Assembly: GCA_015680685.1 (NCBI GenBank)
Contig: MNCI01027120.1
Coordinates: 1 to 64,000, forward strand
Source of the DNA: Gnetum montanum
Lineage: Eukaryota; Streptophyta; Gnetopsida; Gnetales; Gnetaceae
Length of the DNA: 64,000 bases
Reading direction: 5' to 3'
Part shown: positions 25,564-37,479 of the stretch, in pieces
Numbering within the stretch: position 1 is the first letter of the stretch
How the letters are laid out: every line of letters begins with the position of its first letter
Notes under the pieces: generated by a model
Told to the model about the DNA's origin: nothing
The model's database searches: none
Seen by the model: the letters and a program-made list of their open reading frames with translations, nothing else
Position numbers and translations under genes: made by a program

Positions 25564-26886
25564 ATGACGATTCAAAGCACACCCCTTGGACAAAATAAAT
25601 ATGAAAATACATGGGTCTTTACATGGTGTGGTTCCCATTCAAAAAAATGAGAATTCAAAGCACACCCCTTAAACCAAATAAAAGGACTACAAGCACTTGT
25701 TATGGGACTTGTCTTGTCTCCTATAACTAAGACCCTTTCTTACTTCCTACTTTTTCTCCAATTTGGAATGATGGTTATTTCATGGGAGCATTCTTGTGTC
25801 TCAGGGAATGGACTAGTCTCAGAATGTTGATGCAAAGTCACTGAAAGTGGTTGGTTTTTGGTTTGGATTGAGGATGGATCCTATCGAGTCATTTAATCAT
25901 AAACTCCACAAGGGACTTCATGTGATCATCATTAGGAACTCCATTCCATTCTCTCTCTAATCCATCTATGCTTTTCATGTCTCACCTCACTACCGGTTTC
26001 ATGTTTTGATTCAATGTTCTGGTTTGATGTGTTGGGTTTCTCAATCAATTATTTTGGGTTTTTGTACTTAACTTTTCGTAACCCTTAATCATCCATGGTG
26101 CCCATGGACTCCTTGGTTTGAAGTTATGCAAGGGAATAAAAGTCCTATGCCTACTTTGGGAAGGATCCACTTGCATATCTTTTGGTTTGGTTAAGTTAAG
26201 TTCTTTACCCTTAGATATTATTATAATCAAATTATTTTTATTTACCCCATCCATGCCAACTAATTGTATGCATCTTCACAACTATTTTGAGTGAATTCCT
26301 TCTTTTTATTGTTGTGAATTTCTATACCCTCTTTCTAGTATTCCTTGTGTTAAGATTTTTTTGAATTTTATGGACTGCTTCTCTTACTTAACCCATTCGT
26401 CAGTCTTCCACTAACATTATTAGGCAATCAATCTATCACAATCACAACTTGGCTAGATAAAATCATTGATGACATGGTATTCAGCCGCTATATGTTACAC
26501 TTTATATACTAATTCTTGATTTTGTTGTGATTGCAATGGGAAGCATGGACTAGAAGCGGGACTATCTTCACCAAGGAGGATGCAACAATATCACTCACAG
26601 GATATTGTCCATGATCACTATATCTTTTTTGCCTCTCCCTCATTCTTCTGTTGTCAAGAGGGGTTGGATGTCCATTGGATTTGAGGTTTTTCTTTCCTAT
26701 TGTCATGAACACTCAATTTTGTACACAATTGTAATGTTGTATGCTTGAGCACTTCTGTATTTGTCTATTTTCTCTATGTCACTCTGCATGTCAATGAAAT
26801 AGTCCACACCTCCTAATATATTTTGTAAAGGAATTTTTCCTCTTCTTCTGTACTCAAGGATGAGTTTTCATTTAGTTGTGGGGGTA
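24891..26886 (+). other. Element B 3' spacer and purine tract
   Basis: No coding frame is supported. It contains a microsatellite (25511-25560), a local tandem duplication around it, and the purine tract GTGGGGGTA (26878-26886) that primes plus-strand DNA immediately before the LTR. The element A equivalent continues into an extra ORF, which is absent here. Confidence 0.65.
25511..25560 (+). repeat. (AG)n microsatellite
   Basis: About 50 bp of AG units, interrupted by two AAAG steps toward the end. It sits exactly where the neighbouring duplicate (25621-25682) has a short A-rich run, so it arose after that local duplication. Confidence 0.95.
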
Positions 26887-27741
26887 TGATGAATCGTGTT
26901 TTTCATACGCTCCGATATTGGAGCGGTCGCGATATTGGGTACACGATATCATGGCCCACTATGCAATATTGTGCATTCGATATCATAGGGTTATTCTTAG
27001 GTTTATAAATACAGCCCCCAGGTGCATGATTGGGAATAGTTTTTGGTAGTCAAGTACCAAAACTCTTGCAGTTTGTTCATTTGAGAGTTAGAATATTTTC
27101 CAAATGCCTATAGCAGGAGGTCTAAGTGTGATTAGAGCTTTATTCAAGCATTGATATACTTAAACATACCATTGTGTTGGAAATAAAGACGAGCTCTGTG
27201 GTTCAGCTTGCAGTACTTGAGACTTTCTTTCTTATGCATTTATATATATTGTGATGTTATTTAGTTTACATTAATGTTATTTATTTAACAATTAATATTG
27301 ATTAATTAAGCAACTAATTAAAATACACAAGCACGGCCCCTTCGAACATACATATGACACTTGGTAGCTCAAAAATGGTTAGCATTTGACAACCCAGCAA
27401 TGTTTACACAAAGTTCAAGATGTGTCCAGGAAGTGGGGACAGTTACTTGTGTTAGGCTAGATTAGACAATAGTTTCCTTAGCACTTAGTTACTCTCACTT
27501 TTATTCTTGTTTTAGGCAATCAATTGATAAAACACAAAATAATAAAAATCTTATGCCTTAGTCGCACTTAACCATACATTTACATTTCACAAGTGAGACT
27601 GGGAAGACAACAAATGGACAACACGAACGCACTATTTAGCTTTAGCATACTTGGTAATTAAAGTCTACAGAATTCGACCAGATCGCATGTGAATGTCTGT
27701 GATTCATATGGTTAGGCGTAGGGGTACCTCGTAGCTCATCA
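26887..27741 (+). repeat. 3' LTR of element B
   Basis: 855 bp, the same length as 17607-18461. TATA box tttataaata at 27002-27011. The U3 part holds five closely spaced cgatat/gatatc-type motifs (about 26910-26990). It ends GCTCATCA. Confidence 0.9.
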
Positions 27742-28934
27742 AGGAGCCACTAAGTTAGGAAGCTTTACCATTGCTAGGGATAACCTAAAGATTTATTAAT
27801 GAGAGAATTTTGAAGGTCTCCTACAAGTTTTAAAATTTTTTTATGTCATGTCTAGTCTGTTTGTCATTTTTGTAAGTCATCTATTCGAATACAGTTTTGT
27901 AAAGTGACACTCGGACTTTTGGTGTCATGTCTAATCTATTTGTCATTTTTTGTAATTCATCTACATAAATACATTTTTGAAATGGAGCAGTTAGACTTTT
28001 ATCATGTTAGTTGTTATTAGTTAATGTCACTTCCAAAAATTTTGTAACAAAACTTTGTCCCATCTTTATATAACTTGAAGATGAGTTTTTAGTCATTTGT
28101 GGGGGTATGATGAACAATAAAATTACAATGTTATAGCCCTAATGCAAAGTTCATAGTTGCAATAAATGCCTATAAATATTATTCACCTATTATACTTATG
28201 GTAGCATTTGGTTAGTAGCTTAGCTAGACTCTTGTTTATTTCCATGAAGCAATAAACAGTCATTGAGTGTATCCGTAGTGTGGTTTTAAGTCAATTATAC
28301 AATGTCTTTATTTGAGTGGAATGTACATGGACAAGTTCTATAAACAATAATAAAGATCAAGATTGATTTAAGTCCATTACAAATTTTTAACTTAGAATAA
28401 ATTTGATTTTCAACATTTAATTTCTTTGTTATTTATTGCTTTTCTAACATAATTTTTATGATTCCATCACACATTAATCATATGATGGAATGAGTGTTAC
28501 CCAATTTCAAGTATAATGTATATTTGTTTGGTGATCCCAGCAATGGTATAGCTTGGTATGCACAGTAACATATTGTTTAGTAATCCTAGCGATGGATACA
28601 CTAGCTCAAGATGTGAATAGCATATTAGGGCTTGGACACTCATCACTTTAGGCTAGTTTAAGATTTTTTTATTATTAATTAGATTAAATAAATAATTTAT
28701 TTATTATTGATTAGTTTTATTCATAGCCTTAGCAACATCAATTATTAGAAGCCTTAACTACACTTAACCATATATATTAAAAACTACTACAAGTGCAATT
28801 GGGAAGATAGTGACCTACAATTGGATGTTATACTAACTAAACACCATCCTAGCTTCATCCATTGATTATGACATGGTCTAATGTGATGCTTGTAGATCAT
28901 ATAGTTGGACATTGGGCATACTTGTTACTCATCA
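27742..28934 (+). repeat. Element C 3' end: untranslated region and 3' LTR
   Basis: 27742-28107 is the 3' untranslated end of C, with two related copies of tgtcatgtctagtctgtttgtc-like sequence (about 27843 and 27921) and the purine tract GTGGGGGTA (28099-28107). The LTR is 28108-28934 (827 bp), starting TGATGAACAATAAAATTAC and ending TACTCATCA, with TATA ctataaata at 28170-28178. Its partner LTR is not in the window. It resembles the A LTR more than the B LTR. Confidence 0.75.
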
Positions 28935-30463
28935 TGCTCGAATCAACCCCAAACTTACAACATAAGCCCTTAGAGACCCCTACATGATATTGAGGTTAGA
29001 ATTACATTAGGTACATAGTGTGATGCTCTCATTAATTTTCTTTATGAATCATTCCTAGTTGTAGAGTAGAAAATGGTTAATGCAATGATGATGCCATTAT
29101 GAAGAAAACCTTTCAAATCATTTCTCTTAATTGACAATCTTTAGATAATTAACACACAAAAGCACATATCCACTAGCCGTTGCTTTCAAAATCATCCATT
29201 AGGTTGAATCGCCTAAGGCATAAATGTAGCCTTTGCTTTTGATTACTCTAAGTGAACCTTATTTTATAATAACAAGACTTGTTGAGTGCCTTGGCCTACA
29301 AAGATATTTGATACTTATGGAATCTACAACCTACTTTATACATAAAAGATGAGCAATGCACTTAGAGCTACCATTTGGCTCTATCTTTGTGGGTTACGAC
29401 ACCAAGGTGCATGTGCACTACCATTGGTTCTGTCTTTGTGCCTTCCATGCATGCTTGCAAGTCATGTGACAAATAATCATCTCATCAAGGTCTCAAACCC
29501 AAACTAAGAATAATGGACGACCCTGGATAGATCAACTTCATGCGCATGACATGTGAGCAAGCTCTCAACCGCAACCTTAAAACCTTCTAAATAAACAACA
29601 TAGTCCCAGTTCTACCGCCTTTTTGGCCACACTAGATGTCTATCCATGCAAAGCAGTCCAAATATTCCATATTTGCGTAATGCCATGGAGCATCGTCCAT
29701 GCTTGCGTTTTCGTGTACTTCTCAGTCACACCCATGCTAAGAGAAGGAGATTCAGTTGAAGAGTTCATGCCAACTTAAACCTAGAGAAGAATCATGAAAG
29801 CAGCAAATGAGATGGGAGCATGACTGGTGGAAGAAACGGCACAAGCCTGGAACAAGGGCTCATTAATGGCGAGTAACCCGTTTATCTGTCTATTGAATTT
29901 GCAGTAGGGTTGTTATGGGAGAGCTAAGTGGCGTGCGTGAATCCAGCCAAGGAATCGCCGGCCCTTTTTGTTATCCTTAATATTTAATAGATACTAACAA
30001 ATGTGTAAAAGCTGTTCCATGATCCGAAACCATTCACAGATAGAGATGAGAGAAAGGTTAAAATTAAAAATTTACAGAAAAGAAGGGCAGCGGCAAAATT
30101 GAAGGTTTGGATATGTCCAATGATCTGGATATGGTTAGTTGCAGCAAGAGATTGAGATGTGCCACTGTGCCATCTGATCGGGACTCTAAAGTCTTCATAC
30201 TGCTTTGCCTGCTTGCTCTGTTATTTAATGGCTCTATAGGAACGGCCGCTTGGAAATAGTTACTCATGCCATTAGAGTTGAATACGGGGCATTAAGCGTA
30301 CACGAGTCTTCATCCATTTAAGTCTCACCAAACTGTATTTGGACTTGCACTGTCTTGTGAGAGTGGAATTCTTTCCTTCTGTATTAAGCTTTCATATGCT
30401 TGGCAATGGTGGTTGACGGTGAGAAACTGTGTGTGTTTCGGACTATGCATTGAGCACCGATAG
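28935..30463. other. Region upstream of the ABCB remnant, no gene seen
   Basis: No supportable ORF or RNA gene. Base composition becomes less AT-rich from about 29600 onward, as expected for host DNA next to a gene. There is a small imperfect repeat (accatttggctctatctttg near 29370 and accattggttctgtctttg near 29420). It may contain the old promoter and 5' UTR of the ABCB gene, but no motif is clear enough to name. Confidence 0.45.
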
Positions 30464-30730
30464 AGCAGAAGCAGAAGCAGAAGCAACAGCACGGAGGCAG
30501 CAGGGAGTAGCAGAGAGCAGGAGGAGCAGAAACCCAAGAACAGAGTGCCCTTTTACAAGCTGTTTTCTTTTGCAGATTTCTGGGATTATGTTCTCATGGC
30601 CCTGGGTTCCCTTGCTGCCATCGTCCATGGAGTCTCTGTGCCCGTCTGGTTTATCTTCTTTGGCAAGCTCATTAACAGCCTTGGTTTGGCTTATCTGAAT
30701 CCTCCGGCTGCAGCAAAAACTGTGGCTAGG
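30464..30730 (+). pseudogene. ABCB exon 1: N-terminus and first transmembrane helix
   Basis: From 30548 the frame reads [20 protein letters not shown] followed by [20 protein letters not shown] and [13 protein letters not shown], the hallmark start of plant ABCB proteins. The frame is open upstream to a TAG at 30461-30463 but contains no ATG. A Ser/Arg-rich then Glu/Gln/Lys-rich leader stands where these proteins have their short acidic N-terminus. The ATGs at 30396, 30406 and 30445 are in other frames and stop quickly. The exon ends ...KTVAR before donor GTAATT (30731), phase 0. One N lies just inside the intron (30754). Confidence 0.88.
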
Positions 30731-30769
30731 GTAATTAAAAAAGCAAAGATTTTNCTGGTTATTGGCTTT

Positions 30770-32555
30770 TGTGATGATGGCCTCGTATGGGTACAAAAAT
30801 CGGGAATAGTCTCATCAGGACTATAAAAAAAATTAATTATAATAAAATTTTTAAACAAAATATTAAAAACTTAAATTTAATTTTAAGACGGTTTTATTAT
30901 GTCTTCAAAAACATAGTAAAATAATTAAAATAAAAAATAAATATTTGTGCAATTTTTCAAGTACAATAAACAATTTTAAAAAAAATAAATTCAAACTTTC
31001 TGATGTTGCTGTAGCCTTGTAGATCATTGTGGATGCTATCGCAATGCTGCTCCTAGATTTCAATGGATGAAGAAAAAAAAGAAAAACGCTATTTGTGGAG
31101 AGAGAAACCACAGTCTCTAGTGTGCCGTGTGCACGTTGGAGAGAGAAGAGGAGGCTCTAATGCAGGTACCACCAGTTTCCTTGCTAGCCTCGAACGCAAC
31201 CACCACTACTCTGGTTGGTAGTCTGCCACATCCGTTTGACGTCTCCAGCGACCTGGAACGTGCCTGCAGCTTCACTGCGGTCTGTTGTGTTATTGACGTT
31301 TGACGCTGCCGTGAATCACACGTCTCACGCATCTTCCCCTGTCGCTTGCCGACAGAAGGGAGAATGTTGGCTCCCTCGCTGTTACCTATCTCCGGTGCAG
31401 TGGGAGAGACCGTTGCTGCTGATTTGTGGGTTTAACGCCTGTGACGGTGGCTGCATCACAGTTGACAAGCCACCCGTCAATCGTCTGCGCGTCCAGAAGG
31501 CGATGCACCCTAAACGTACGAGAAGAGGATCTGGCGACCTGCAACTTGCAGTGCCCGCCGTCTGCACGTCTTGAACGTTAGAAAAAAGGCTCAATCCCCT
31601 GCTCCCTGAAAGGCCCTCTTCCCCCTGTTTATAGCGGCCTGCGGAAAATAAACCACCGTCAACCGCCAACTGCAAAATGTCGGCTAGGGAAACTGCCACG
31701 ACCACCCCACGTAACCGCCATTGGCTGGATCTGCCAGAATTGATTGATTGATGAGGATCCCTGCGTAGTTGTTCTGTGTCTCTTTGTTCTTGCGGCTACC
31801 TATATTTTAGGTTGAATAACGATTACATACCGGAACAAGGCCGATTGTCCGTTGGAAAGAAAGCATATGGATTTGGTTTTTCAGCACATTTTGCAGAACT
31901 TCAAAAGGAAGACAACTCTGTAACAAAACTAAAATTTTTAAAAAAAAACTGGAAACTTAATCTACGGCTAAGTATAGAAAAGTCATTGCTGTACTTATTC
32001 AATGCATAAGGCCTTGTATGCAAAAAAAACTGCAGCCTTAAAATTTGATTTTATTTTCAGGCATTTTTCTTTGACTCTTGCATGAATACGCTACTTTTTT
32101 GGGTGATGTATCGTAGATTTTAAGAAACGTCAGTTTGAGCGCATCGAAATTAAAAAAAAAAGGCATCATTAATCATCTAAAAAAAGGCATCATTAATCAT
32201 CTAAATCATATAAAGATGGAATAAGAAAATGAGTTTATGGTTTATGTTGAAATATTATGTTATACTTTGGTTTTTGTACGGTGTGAAATACATAAAATAA
32301 CAACTTTTGATATAGAGAATCCATGGCACTTGTTACTAGCAATAAGGATAAGCACGAAAAAGTAACCGTGTAAATTCAAATACCATATGAACTCACAAGC
32401 ATCCCAAAAAGAGGTTTACACACCAAATTGTAATTCTATGGAACATTACCTCTACAACTCTATATCCAACCTTGCAACTAATTTAAAATGCAATTGTTAT
32501 GTTATAACTATTGATCAAAGCTCCATGCCTAGCATGGGTGAGGTTGGCCTCAACA
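30770..32555 (-). repeat. 3' LTR of element E
   Basis: Pairs with 58751-60711 over its full length, for example cctgtttatagcggcctg with cctgtttatagcggcttg. On the minus strand the TATA box is CTATAAAC (31627-31634). A GC- and CpG-rich block occupies about 31120-31740. It contains a private tandem duplication of about 24 bp (32155-32203, unit ggcatcattaatcatct plus A-run). It lies 39 bp past the ABCB exon 1 donor. Confidence 0.85.
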
Positions 32556-33608
32556 CGTAGCCCCAAATTACAAATTGCATGTAAGTGCAAGGAGCAACAG
32601 GAATTATGAAATTTTTAAAAGAAATGCAATAGAGGGTGAATCAAAAACGTCACAAAACAGGGAAATAAAAATTTGAAAGTAAACTATAGTGATCTAAACA
32701 TGATCAAAATAACCAAATAATCAAAAGAGACACTAGCATGAGCCATCCAAACCACCATTAAAATCTAAATATATAATTTACTATTATTTTAACTAAGATC
32801 TATAGATATATATATGTAAATATATCTATGTGTGTATATATATAATTAAGCTCTCATTCTCAATATCCTCACAAGGTAACAATAAAAGTATGTATACAAA
32901 ACTTAATGANNNNNNNNNNNNNNNNNNNNNNNNNNNNNNNNNNNNNNNNNNNNNNNNNNNNNNNNNNNNNNNNNNNNNNNNGAGTCTGGCCGATTAGCTG
33001 CACTACCAAAGAGCATGGTCCTTGCAGAAACTTTGCCCACGATGCAGTTCACCCTTATGTATGTGCCTTTGATTAGTGGCATCATAGCAGGTCTCCTGGG
33101 TGGCTAAGGACTCTCAAGTAGAAATAAACACACTTCACCCCGTTGTTTATAGGATAGCCATGGATCATCACATCTGAGGGCTAAGGTTTATGAGAGGAAA
33201 GGATAGAATTTTCCAAGGTCACCTAGTGATTATGACTAACCATTTTCCAACGTCACATATCCTACACTCACATGATCATGATGATAACATGATAAGTTTG
33301 TATACATCCAATGCTTCATAATCTAACATAACAAATAAACTAAAACCTTGGAATCAATTGGAAAGAGTTATAGTATTATTGAAATATAAAATCACAGTAA
33401 TAGTAAATTATATTATATCTACATTATTTTCCAATGGTGTTAAGATGACCCAATGTCTAGTAACTCAAATGACAAATGATTATTAAAATCATATGAACAC
33501 GACAATCAAATCAATATGCTAAGAAAGAAATAACGAAAATGCAAGCAAAATATGGAAACACAACTATATACATATGAAATGCAAAGAAAAGGGGAAGAAA
33601 ACATGCAA
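32556..33608 (-). other. Element E 3' untranslated region, with assembly gap 32910-32981
   Basis: Between integrase and 3' LTR. It contains an AT microsatellite-like stretch (about 32785-32850) and 72 Ns. After the gap, 32982-33107 has a short open frame on both strands. I do not recognise either product and do not call a gene. Confidence 0.5.
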
Positions 33609-34638
33609 CTAAGAATCTACCAAGTGCCCACGTGAAGTACCTGAGTAGAAATGCTTCAAATGAAATGCATTGAAATTCCTATTCAACCTATGTCCTTGCA
33701 AATCAGCAATCTTGAACACATTTGGGGTAGTGATGTCTATTATTTGGAATGGACCTGACCACATAGGTGAAAACTTAGTTTGAGGGCCAGTTTGACCAAG
33801 CACTCTATCTCTCTTAAGGACTAGGTCACCTACTTAAAAACTTTTAGCTACATATTTTTTATCGAACCATCTCTTGAAAATTTGTTGATGACCACACATA
33901 TTTTCAATTTCTTTAACCCTTTTAAGCTCTAGGTTCAAAATGTCACATGCTAGTGGTATTAGATACTCGTTAGTTGGCAAGTAGTCTAAAAAGAATTGAT
34001 ATGTAGGAATCTGTAAATTTATTGGTAATATGGGTTCCTATCCATATACTAAATCATATGATGTAGTCTTGATTGATTCTTTGTAACGAATCCTATTAGC
34101 CCAAACTGCCCATTTTAGTTGTTCATGCCAAGTTCATGGATTTTGGGCTACCAACTTTTTAATCCCATCTAATATGATTTTGTTGGAAGATTCAGCCAAA
34201 CCATTACCTTGTGGGTAATATTCGGTTACTGCCTTAACAATGATGTTATGGTCTCCAGCCCAATTTGTAAACTCTATGGAAATGAAGGCTGATCCATTAT
34301 CTACTATTAAAGCATAAGGATAACCATATCTAGAGATTATATCATTTTGTAAGAAGCGAATGACCTCACGAGATGATGTGGTTTTGGTTACTTTCTCCTC
34401 TAACCAACGTGTGCAATAATTAGTGGTTGTCAAAATGAACTTATGTAGGGTAGTAGATAAAGGATTGATCACTCCAAGAAAATCTAAGGCCCATTGAGCA
34501 AATGCTCTTGTTTCTATTATAGGTTGTAAAGGGGCCAAACTCTTAGAATCTTTACCTTTAAATATCTAGCATTGGACACACATCTTAACTAGGTTATAAG
34601 CATCATTAATCATAGTAGGCCAATAATAACTAGTGTAT
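33609..34638 (-). pseudogene. Element E integrase, core and C-terminus
   Basis: Minus-strand reading from 34638: YYWPTMINDAYNLVKMCVQC (second half of the HHCC zinc finger), then WALDFLGVINP (first catalytic Asp, about 34490), LIVDNGSAFIS (second Asp, about 34290) and GNGLAESSNK (Glu, about 34185). So the D-D-E triad is kept. The C-terminal part at 33803-33609 reads FSPMWSGPFQII...HLKHFYSG, the GPY/F-like module. A TAG follows the CVQC motif, and frames change between 34130 and 33800. The N-terminal end of the same integrase is at 53437-53640, on the other side of F. Confidence 0.85.
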
Positions 34639-36345
34639 TGATCGAAATCGTCGATGTAAGGCTAGAAGGGAAAAACAAACACCGAAAGATCGTTGAATAG
34701 ACACAGCTAACCCTGCCTTTGCGTGAGGGCAAGCTAGAAAAGAAAACGAAGGCAAATTGCCTTGGATGGTCTACACACAAATCAACCAAGGACTTCCCCA
34801 AATGTAAGCTATGGCTTATGTTGGGATTATCATAACTAATGTTTGAAATGTAAACAGTGATGTATGAAATGCAAACAGAGCATGTACCGAAGTGCTATTG
34901 TAAACAAAAGTGTAAACTGAATTTAAAACCAAGTAAACAATATAATGGAAGGAAAAATGAACTATAATGTATTGCTTAGAATGAATGTGCATCAGTCAAA
35001 GTGTAACTACGCATGTGGATGGAAAGTCAAGTGCTAAGCCCCAAGGCGATGTGTTTCAAAAGTGCTTGGATGCTAGGAGTTACATGTGTCTGAGCATCCA
35101 AAGATGCTAGTTAGTGCTTTCTAAGAAATCAACCTTCAAAATTGTCCACCCTGTTTATGTGAATTGACAAGGTATTTATAAGATTTGGCTAGGCTTGGGT
35201 GCAGAATTCGTAGATGGAATTAATGACTAAGAGATGAGAGGAAAACGGATCATGTGACACATGTCTGATGGATAGCTATGTGTGAGTTGGACCCACGTGG
35301 GCAGGCTACATTCTTGATTGAATGCACTGTATCTTACAACGTGTGTTGGCTTAAGCAAGCTAGCTTACACTCATGGAAGCACATATAATTTCATGCATAA
35401 GAGCTTTGCAAGGTCACAAATGATGAAAATTTACAATGCAATTGATAATGTACAACAAGAGAGATTGACTTCGGCTCACTTGAAACTTCTTGGTCTCTAA
35501 ATCGACTATTGCAGGATGTCGATTTGAGTGATTCTTTGAGGCATCCTTGTTTCACGAGGGCTTCTAGCATGAGTTGATTTGGTCTTGGCATGTCTTCAAT
35601 GTGTGTTTGGCGTGCTTTCGACTGGGCATGAATAGTGCTTACGCTGCACTCACGTTGTCAACGTGACCTCAGCCTGAGTGAGCTAAAAATGACATATTTC
35701 ATATCAAAATTTGATTTTTGAAGCTTGTTCTTTAAGTGCAATGATTGCCTGACTATGTTTGACCCTGAGAGTAATCTGCAAGTCAAAAAATAAGCTTGAG
35801 AGTGACTTGTTTTAGACCACTTTTGGTGGCTCATGCTGGACTCACGGTGCCAGCATGAGTGCAGCGTGACCATAGCGTGAGCTATAAAAAGTTGCAATTT
35901 TGGTCCTGAAATCTAGAATTATGGAGGCTAGGACTTGAATTTGTTGACAATGAACCCTGAGGATGACTTGCACCTTGAAATCAAATCATTTCAACTCAGT
36001 TTTGAGGCTCTCATAGTTGCTCACATTGGACTCACACTACCAGTGTGACCTCAGCGTGACCATCAGCTTGAGTGAGAAAATTTATACAATCTACCTTGAA
36101 ATTCAAACTCCAGAATGCTAAAACTTGGAATGGACCACAGTGGCCCTTAAGGATGGCTTGCACCTTCAGATTGGACAATATTTTACTTGATTTTGGAACT
36201 TCTGAAGTTGCTTACACTGTACTCATGCTGCTAGCGTGACCTTAGCGTGAGTTACATGCCTTAGTCAAATTTTTGTCTCCCAAAAGCTCAAGAGGCTCTG
36301 TGTTGTTCTTGTTTCAAAGTGTTAGGCCAAAATTAGTGTGTTTCA
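34639..36345 (-). repeat. 3' LTR of element F
   Basis: Aligns with 51710-53436 throughout. TATA box TTATAAATACC on the minus strand at about 35171-35181. Its U3 (35600-36260) has several copies of AGCGTGAG/CTCACGCT-like octamers arranged in about 250-bp blocks that each repeat gcttgcacctt or similar wording. Confidence 0.88.
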
Positions 36346-37479
36346 TTGGCCCCTCTTTGTTGATGTCTGGAGGAATCCACCCGAGAGGCATTGACAAAGA
36401 AGTGCAAAACACCATGAACAACCAAGTACCAAGCATTATCCATCAGTCCTTGATTGGATGTCATCACACCATGTTCAGAAGTACATGGGATTGGGGAAAT
36501 GTAGTTCAAGATGCATGGGGATTGGTTATAACTGGGGGAAATCAAGAGTTATAATTGTTGTTGGAATTGTGGGAAACGAATGCTCTCACATGAACAAGCC
36601 ATATCTTTGGTCCTTGTCGATAGTCGATTTTTTCAGCAGACTCGGAACCAAGACATAGGAAGTGCATTCTTTGGAGAAACAGGGCTCTTGTAGAGTGTTT
36701 ATAGAAGCCCGTTGTAAACAGCCAAAGCCACACGATGATGTGCAACATGATCATTTGAGACAGGAGTGTAACTATTTTTTCAAGATAGTTGCCTTCCCGC
36801 CTAGGGCTTATATGAGAAGAGCCAATAGTCTTTGTTCTATGATGTTAATGGGGTCATGAAGACCTTTTTCGTGCATTTTTCTCTTTGATCTTTTTGTTCT
36901 TTTTTTCTTGTTTGTTTGTTTTTTATTTTTTTTTCTTTTTATTTTTCATGTTCTTTTTTAAAGAACTTTCTTTTAGTGTTATACTCATGCTCATGCATTT
37001 GCATTTGTATCATGTACCATGTACTGTGTTTTGTGTTGCAACTGCTTAGAGAATCACAATGTGCAACAATGTATTAAGAGTTTTGGGATGAGTAGAGCAT
37101 GTGCAGGGGGTGTAATTGAATAGGATAAGGGGAATATGATGAGGAATAGGGAATGTATCAAGAGTGTACTTATGAACAGATTGATTAACCCAGTTGCAGG
37201 CATTAGGAAGAATGTGACACCTTGTCATCATGATGAAGTGCATCTATGCATGAATGCCTCAGGCATGTCATCTTGTAAACACAACTCCAAGAAGACAAGA
37301 AAACCACGAATGAATTAGTCAACTAAGTAGTTTGAACTTGAAAACAACCAAGCAGATGGAGCCACCATGTGTGATTTCAAAGGAGATAGAACAACATCAG
37401 CTTCATCTGGGTCCATGAGACAAATTATGTAGCAAGTATTTGTGGAATAGATTAGCCAATTGCAACAACAAATCTTTTC
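36346..37479 (-). other. Element F 3' untranslated region
   Basis: About 1.1 kb between the short-repeat block and the 3' LTR. It holds a T-rich tract (36885-36960) and no coding frame that matches a retroelement domain. The minus-strand purine-rich AAAGAGGGGCCAA next to the LTR is a plausible plus-strand primer. Confidence 0.55.

Larger units (their letters stand above)
17607..27741 (+). mobile_element. Element B: Ty3/gypsy retrotransposon, about 10.1 kb, nested in C
   Basis: Two LTRs of equal length (855 bp each) flank an internal region with primer site, gag, protease, RT, RNase H, integrase and a purine tract GTGGGGGTA just before the 3' LTR. Protein segments match A throughout gag and pol, so A and B are relatives, but B has no extra coiled-coil ORF after integrase. 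Candidate target duplication aagag/aggag has one mismatch. All coding parts are broken. Confidence 0.9.
1..28934 (+). mobile_element. Element C: 3' part of a Ty3/gypsy LTR retrotransposon, host of nested A and B
   Basis: Three blocks belong to one element: 1-503, 16681-17606 and 27742-28934. The first two encode consecutive parts of an extra ORF that is also present, uninterrupted, in element A at about 11058-12490. For example both begin with a peptide AIKV...EALN. The last block has a polypurine tract (28099-28107) and an LTR (28108-28934). A occupies 504-16680 and B occupies 17607-27741. Flanks of A are agtat/actat and flanks of B are aagag/aggag, each 4 of 5 identical, as worn target-site duplications would be. 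The 5' LTR, gag and pol of C must lie upstream of this window. The nesting is inferred from homology and junctions. Confidence 0.72.

Noticed and set aside
25374-25638. Open frames across the AG microsatellite
   Set aside because: They encode only Arg-Glu or Ser-Leu repeats from the simple sequence and lie in an element spacer.
504-28934. Envelope protein in the extra ORF of A and C
   Set aside because: No signal peptide, fusion segment or transmembrane helix was seen. The product looks like a cytosolic coiled coil.
30429-30796. Open frames overlapping ABCB exon 1 in other frames
   Set aside because: They lack family resemblance, while the frame with [17 protein letters not shown] matches ABCB proteins clearly.
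32910-32981. Open frames running through N stretches (also 13800-13910)
   Set aside because: The translated part is unknown bases, so no product can be claimed.
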